NCBI RefSeq assembly: GCF_002304005.1
Contig: NZ_MRCQ01000004.1
Coordinates: 62,001-126,000, forward strand
Length of the DNA: 64,000 nt
Direction: 5' to 3'
From: Flavobacterium sp. ACN6
Lineage (GTDB): Bacteria; Bacteroidota; Bacteroidia; Flavobacteriales; Flavobacteriaceae
Part shown: positions 62,167 to 64,000 of the stretch, piece by piece
Layout: each line of letters starts with the position of its first letter
How positions within the stretch are numbered: the stretch's first letter is position 1
Program-made: the position numbers and the translations under genes
Notes under the pieces: generated by a model
What the model was told of the DNA's origin: nothing
Seen by the model: the letters and a program-made list of their open reading frames with translations, nothing else
The model's database searches: none

Positions 62167-62669
62167 CGTTTATTGGGCTTAATAAGATAAATTATTATTA
62201 TCGAGGTGATTATGGTGAAAATAGAGCTAAATAAGGTTCGGAGTAAAATGTCCCAAATAAATTTGAATTGGAAAGCCTCCAAAATAAATAGTACAATGTG
62301 GTGCATTAAAACCGAAACCAAAATAAATGAGAATCGCTCTGGCGTTAAAGATTCATTAAGTTTTATCGTTTGGTATTCGTAACTGAGTCCAAAAGAAAAC
62401 TTGAAAATATAAGGCCTGTAATATGCCAGAATTACACATGCAGTTGCGTGTATTCCGCCGGAATTACAAAACATATCCATGGTTAAGCCAAGTAAAAAGC
62501 TGGAAATAATTAAACCTGCTTTATTACTGTTTACTGGATATAAAATTATATACAAAATGTACGGAAAAGGACTTATGTATCCCAAGAAATTCATATTGTT
62601 GAAAATAACAATCTGAATTGCCAGCAGCATAATAAATCTGAAAATATTTACCAACAAAGCGCTATTCAT
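62163..62669 (-). CDS. mreD: Rod shape-determining protein MreD
   Basis: 168 residues, about five membrane segments, typical size. Identified mainly from its place between mreC and mrdA with 8- and 4-bp overlaps, and by FLLGLTMDMFCNSGGIHATA, a common MreD region. Confidence 0.88.
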   Translation of the reverse strand: MNSALLVNIFRFIMLLAIQIVIFNNMNFLGYISPFPYILYIILYPVNSNKAGLIISSFLLGLTMDMFCNSGGIHATACVILAYYRPYIFKFSFGLSYEYQTIKLNESLTPERFSFILVSVLMHHIVLFILEAFQFKFIWDILLRTLFSSIFTIITSIIIIYLIKPNKR

Positions 62670-63492
62670 TTTTTTCTTTGCTTTTGTTTTCTAAATTAAT
62701 AAGTTCTTCTCTGTCCTTACTTTTGATCACATACACGTGTCCAAGGTTTGTCATGTCGTTAAATAACTTAACTTTTATGACATAAAAACTGGTATTTTCT
62801 TTCTGGTATACAATATCAACTGTTCCGATATTTATTCCCTCTGGGAAAATTACAGATTGGCCTCCTGTTACAATAGTATCACCTTTTCTAATAGACGCTA
62901 ATCTAGGAACATCTTCTAACTGAACAAATCCAGTGCTTTTTCCATCCCAAGTTAACGAACCAAAGTGATTTGATTTTTTGATCTTAGCATTAATGTGTGA
63001 TTTCATATTCAAAATACTAACCACAGTTGAATAATTTGGCGAAGTATTGTCTACAACTCCAATAATTCCTAAGCTGTTAATAACACCCATATCTTGTTTA
63101 ATTCCTTCTTTGCTTCCAGAATTTAAAGTGATATAGTTTTCGTGTGTATTGTATGAGTTGTGAATTACTTTTGATACAATTATATCAGCAGGTTTTACCC
63201 CTTTGATACTGTCTGGCAAAGCTGGTTTGGTAGTGTCTTCTTTGTTAAATAAAAGACTTTTTAATCTTGCGTTTTCAAGTACAAGTTCATCATTTTCAGC
63301 TCTTAGACTCAAATATTCATTTACACGATTAATTCTTTCATAAACACCGCCGCTTAAAAAATTGGCAGAACTTATTACTCTGCTTCTGTGAAAGGAATGA
63401 GATTGAATTGTGAGTCCTAATGAAATACCTAAAAGCAGCAAAAACAGTAGTCTATTACTGTTTCTTATAATAAAATTAAAAATTTGCTGCAT
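62662..63492 (-). CDS. mreC: Rod shape-determining protein MreC
   Basis: 276 residues: N-terminal TM (about 12-28), coiled coil (about 55-85), then the two beta-domains (about 105-265; GSKEGIKQDMGVINSLGIIGVV is the MreC signature). It scaffolds the elongasome in the periplasm. Overlaps mreD by 8 bp. Confidence 0.94.
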   Translation of the reverse strand: MQQIFNFIIRNSNRLLFLLLLGISLGLTIQSHSFHRSRVISSANFLSGGVYERINRVNEYLSLRAENDELVLENARLKSLLFNKEDTTKPALPDSIKGVKPADIIVSKVIHNSYNTHENYITLNSGSKEGIKQDMGVINSLGIIGVVDNTSPNYSTVVSILNMKSHINAKIKKSNHFGSLTWDGKSTGFVQLEDVPRLASIRKGDTIVTGGQSVIFPEGINIGTVDIVYQKENTSFYVIKVKLFNDMTNLGHVYVIKSKDREELINLENKSKEKNE

Positions 63493-63542
63493 TTCTTGTT
63501 TGGTTATTTTGTTTCAGGATATGCTTTATGGTTTCAGTTTTT

Positions 63543-63575
63543 ATAAGGATCAAATATTAAAAATCTGATCCTTAT
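63543..63575 (-). terminator. Stem-loop between mreB and mreC
   Basis: ATAAGGATCA / TGATCCTTAT, 10-bp arms, 13-nt loop, no long T-run. Could partly terminate or stabilise the mreB part of the transcript. Confidence 0.45.
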
Positions 63576-63603
63576 AAAAGTAAATTGATTGTTATTTTGA
63601 ATC

Positions 63604-64000
63604 TTATTTGATTAAGATGCTTTTAAATTTTGCAATATTTTTAAGGGCCATTCCTGTACCGCGAACAACAGCTCTTAATGGATCTTCTGCAATGTAAACA
63701 GGTAAATCTGTTTTTTGAGAAATACGTTTGTCAAGACCTCTCAACATAGATCCACCACCTGCTAAATAGATACCAGTATTGTAAATATCGGCAGCTAACT
63801 CTGGTGGAGTCTGAGATAATGTTTCCATTACCGCATCTTCAATACGTTGAATAGATTTATCTAAAGCTTTTGCAATTTCACGGTAAGAAACATCTACTTG
63901 TTTTGGTTTCCCTGTAAGTAAATCTCTTCCTTGAACAGACATATCTTCTGGCGGTCCATCTAAATCTTCGATGGCAGCCCCAATTTGAATTTTTATTTTT
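63604..64000 (-). CDS. mreB: Actin-like protein MreB, C-terminal part (cut by window edge)
   Basis: The reading frame is open to the right edge (KIKIQIGAAIEDLDGPPEDMSVQGRDLLTG...), so the ATG at 63942 is internal and the gene continues outside. Conserved YNTGIYLAGGGSMLRGLDKRI (phosphate 2/adenosine region) and VVRGTGMALKNI near the end are typical. Filament that organises cell-wall elongation with mreC/mreD/mrdA/rodA. Confidence 0.95.
   Translation of the reverse strand, partial: KIKIQIGAAIEDLDGPPEDMSVQGRDLLTGKPKQVDVSYREIAKALDKSIQRIEDAVMETLSQTPPELAADIYNTGIYLAGGGSMLRGLDKRISQKTDLPVYIAEDPLRAVVRGTGMALKNIAKFKSILIK

Overview
The window is chromosomal DNA of a low-GC Bacteroidota, almost certainly a Flavobacterium or close relative. 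Signs are SusC/SusD pairs, a type IX secretion (T9SS) C-terminal signal on the amylase, a short primary sigma factor without region 1.1, promoter -7 boxes of the TAnnTTTG/TAnnTTCG type, mostly no Shine-Dalgarno sequences, GYDIA-type GHMP kinase with class II HMG-CoA reductase, exosortase XrtF, and families largely confined to the phylum (DUF4249, HYC_CC_PP).

Layout: 1-11.4 kb is a starch/maltodextrin locus: beta-phosphoglucomutase (cut by the left edge), a sugar MFS importer and a LacI-type regulator on the minus strand, then divergent susC-susD-susE and a T9SS-secreted GH13 amylase. 11.4-13.2 kb holds an MHS-type transporter with a small membrane partner. 13.3-14.5 kb is a repeat-rich accessory patch: REP-like palindromes, a 22-bp perfect inverted repeat, and a tandem array in which a GIY-YIG nuclease gene, a terminator and a remodelled tRNA-Phe 3' end repeat beside the real tRNA-Phe. 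14.6-20.8 kb is a housekeeping envelope run (coaX, barrel protein, lptC, CNNM/CBS protein, ppiD-like chaperone). 21-24 kb carries mevalonate-pathway genes. 24-29.4 kb is a peptide-use operon (dipeptidyl peptidase plus two POT importers). 29.4-31.3 kb has three thioredoxin-fold paralogs, two without the CXXC. 31.3-40.1 kb has comEC, NlpC/P60, lpxB, surE, a C-terminal processing protease, a NUC1 nuclease and rpe; rpoD follows. 41.4-47.9 kb is a four-gene surface cluster (STN-TonB receptor, DUF4249 lipoprotein, a barrel-less plug protein and an unknown secreted protein). 48.2-50.8 kb is rpsO-pnp. 50.8-54.2 kb has two YwqK-like proteins, free-Met-sulfoxide reductase and the XrtF pair. 54.2-57.1 kb is a putative metal-handling set (HYC_CC_PP, TonB receptor, HMA protein). 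dedA follows, then a 315-bp higher-order tandem repeat that includes the dedA 3' end, and last the elongasome operon mreB-mreC-mreD-mrdA-rodA, with mreB cut by the right edge.

Most genes are conserved core. The most unusual structures are the GIY-YIG/tRNA-Phe cassette array, the dedA-end terminator/palindrome array, the catalytically stripped thioredoxin paralogs, the plug protein without a barrel, a long hairpin with a CA-rich loop in the pnp leader, and a few genes whose -7 box sits four bases before the ATG, suggesting leaderless mRNAs. I found no transposase, integrase, CRISPR array or rRNA.
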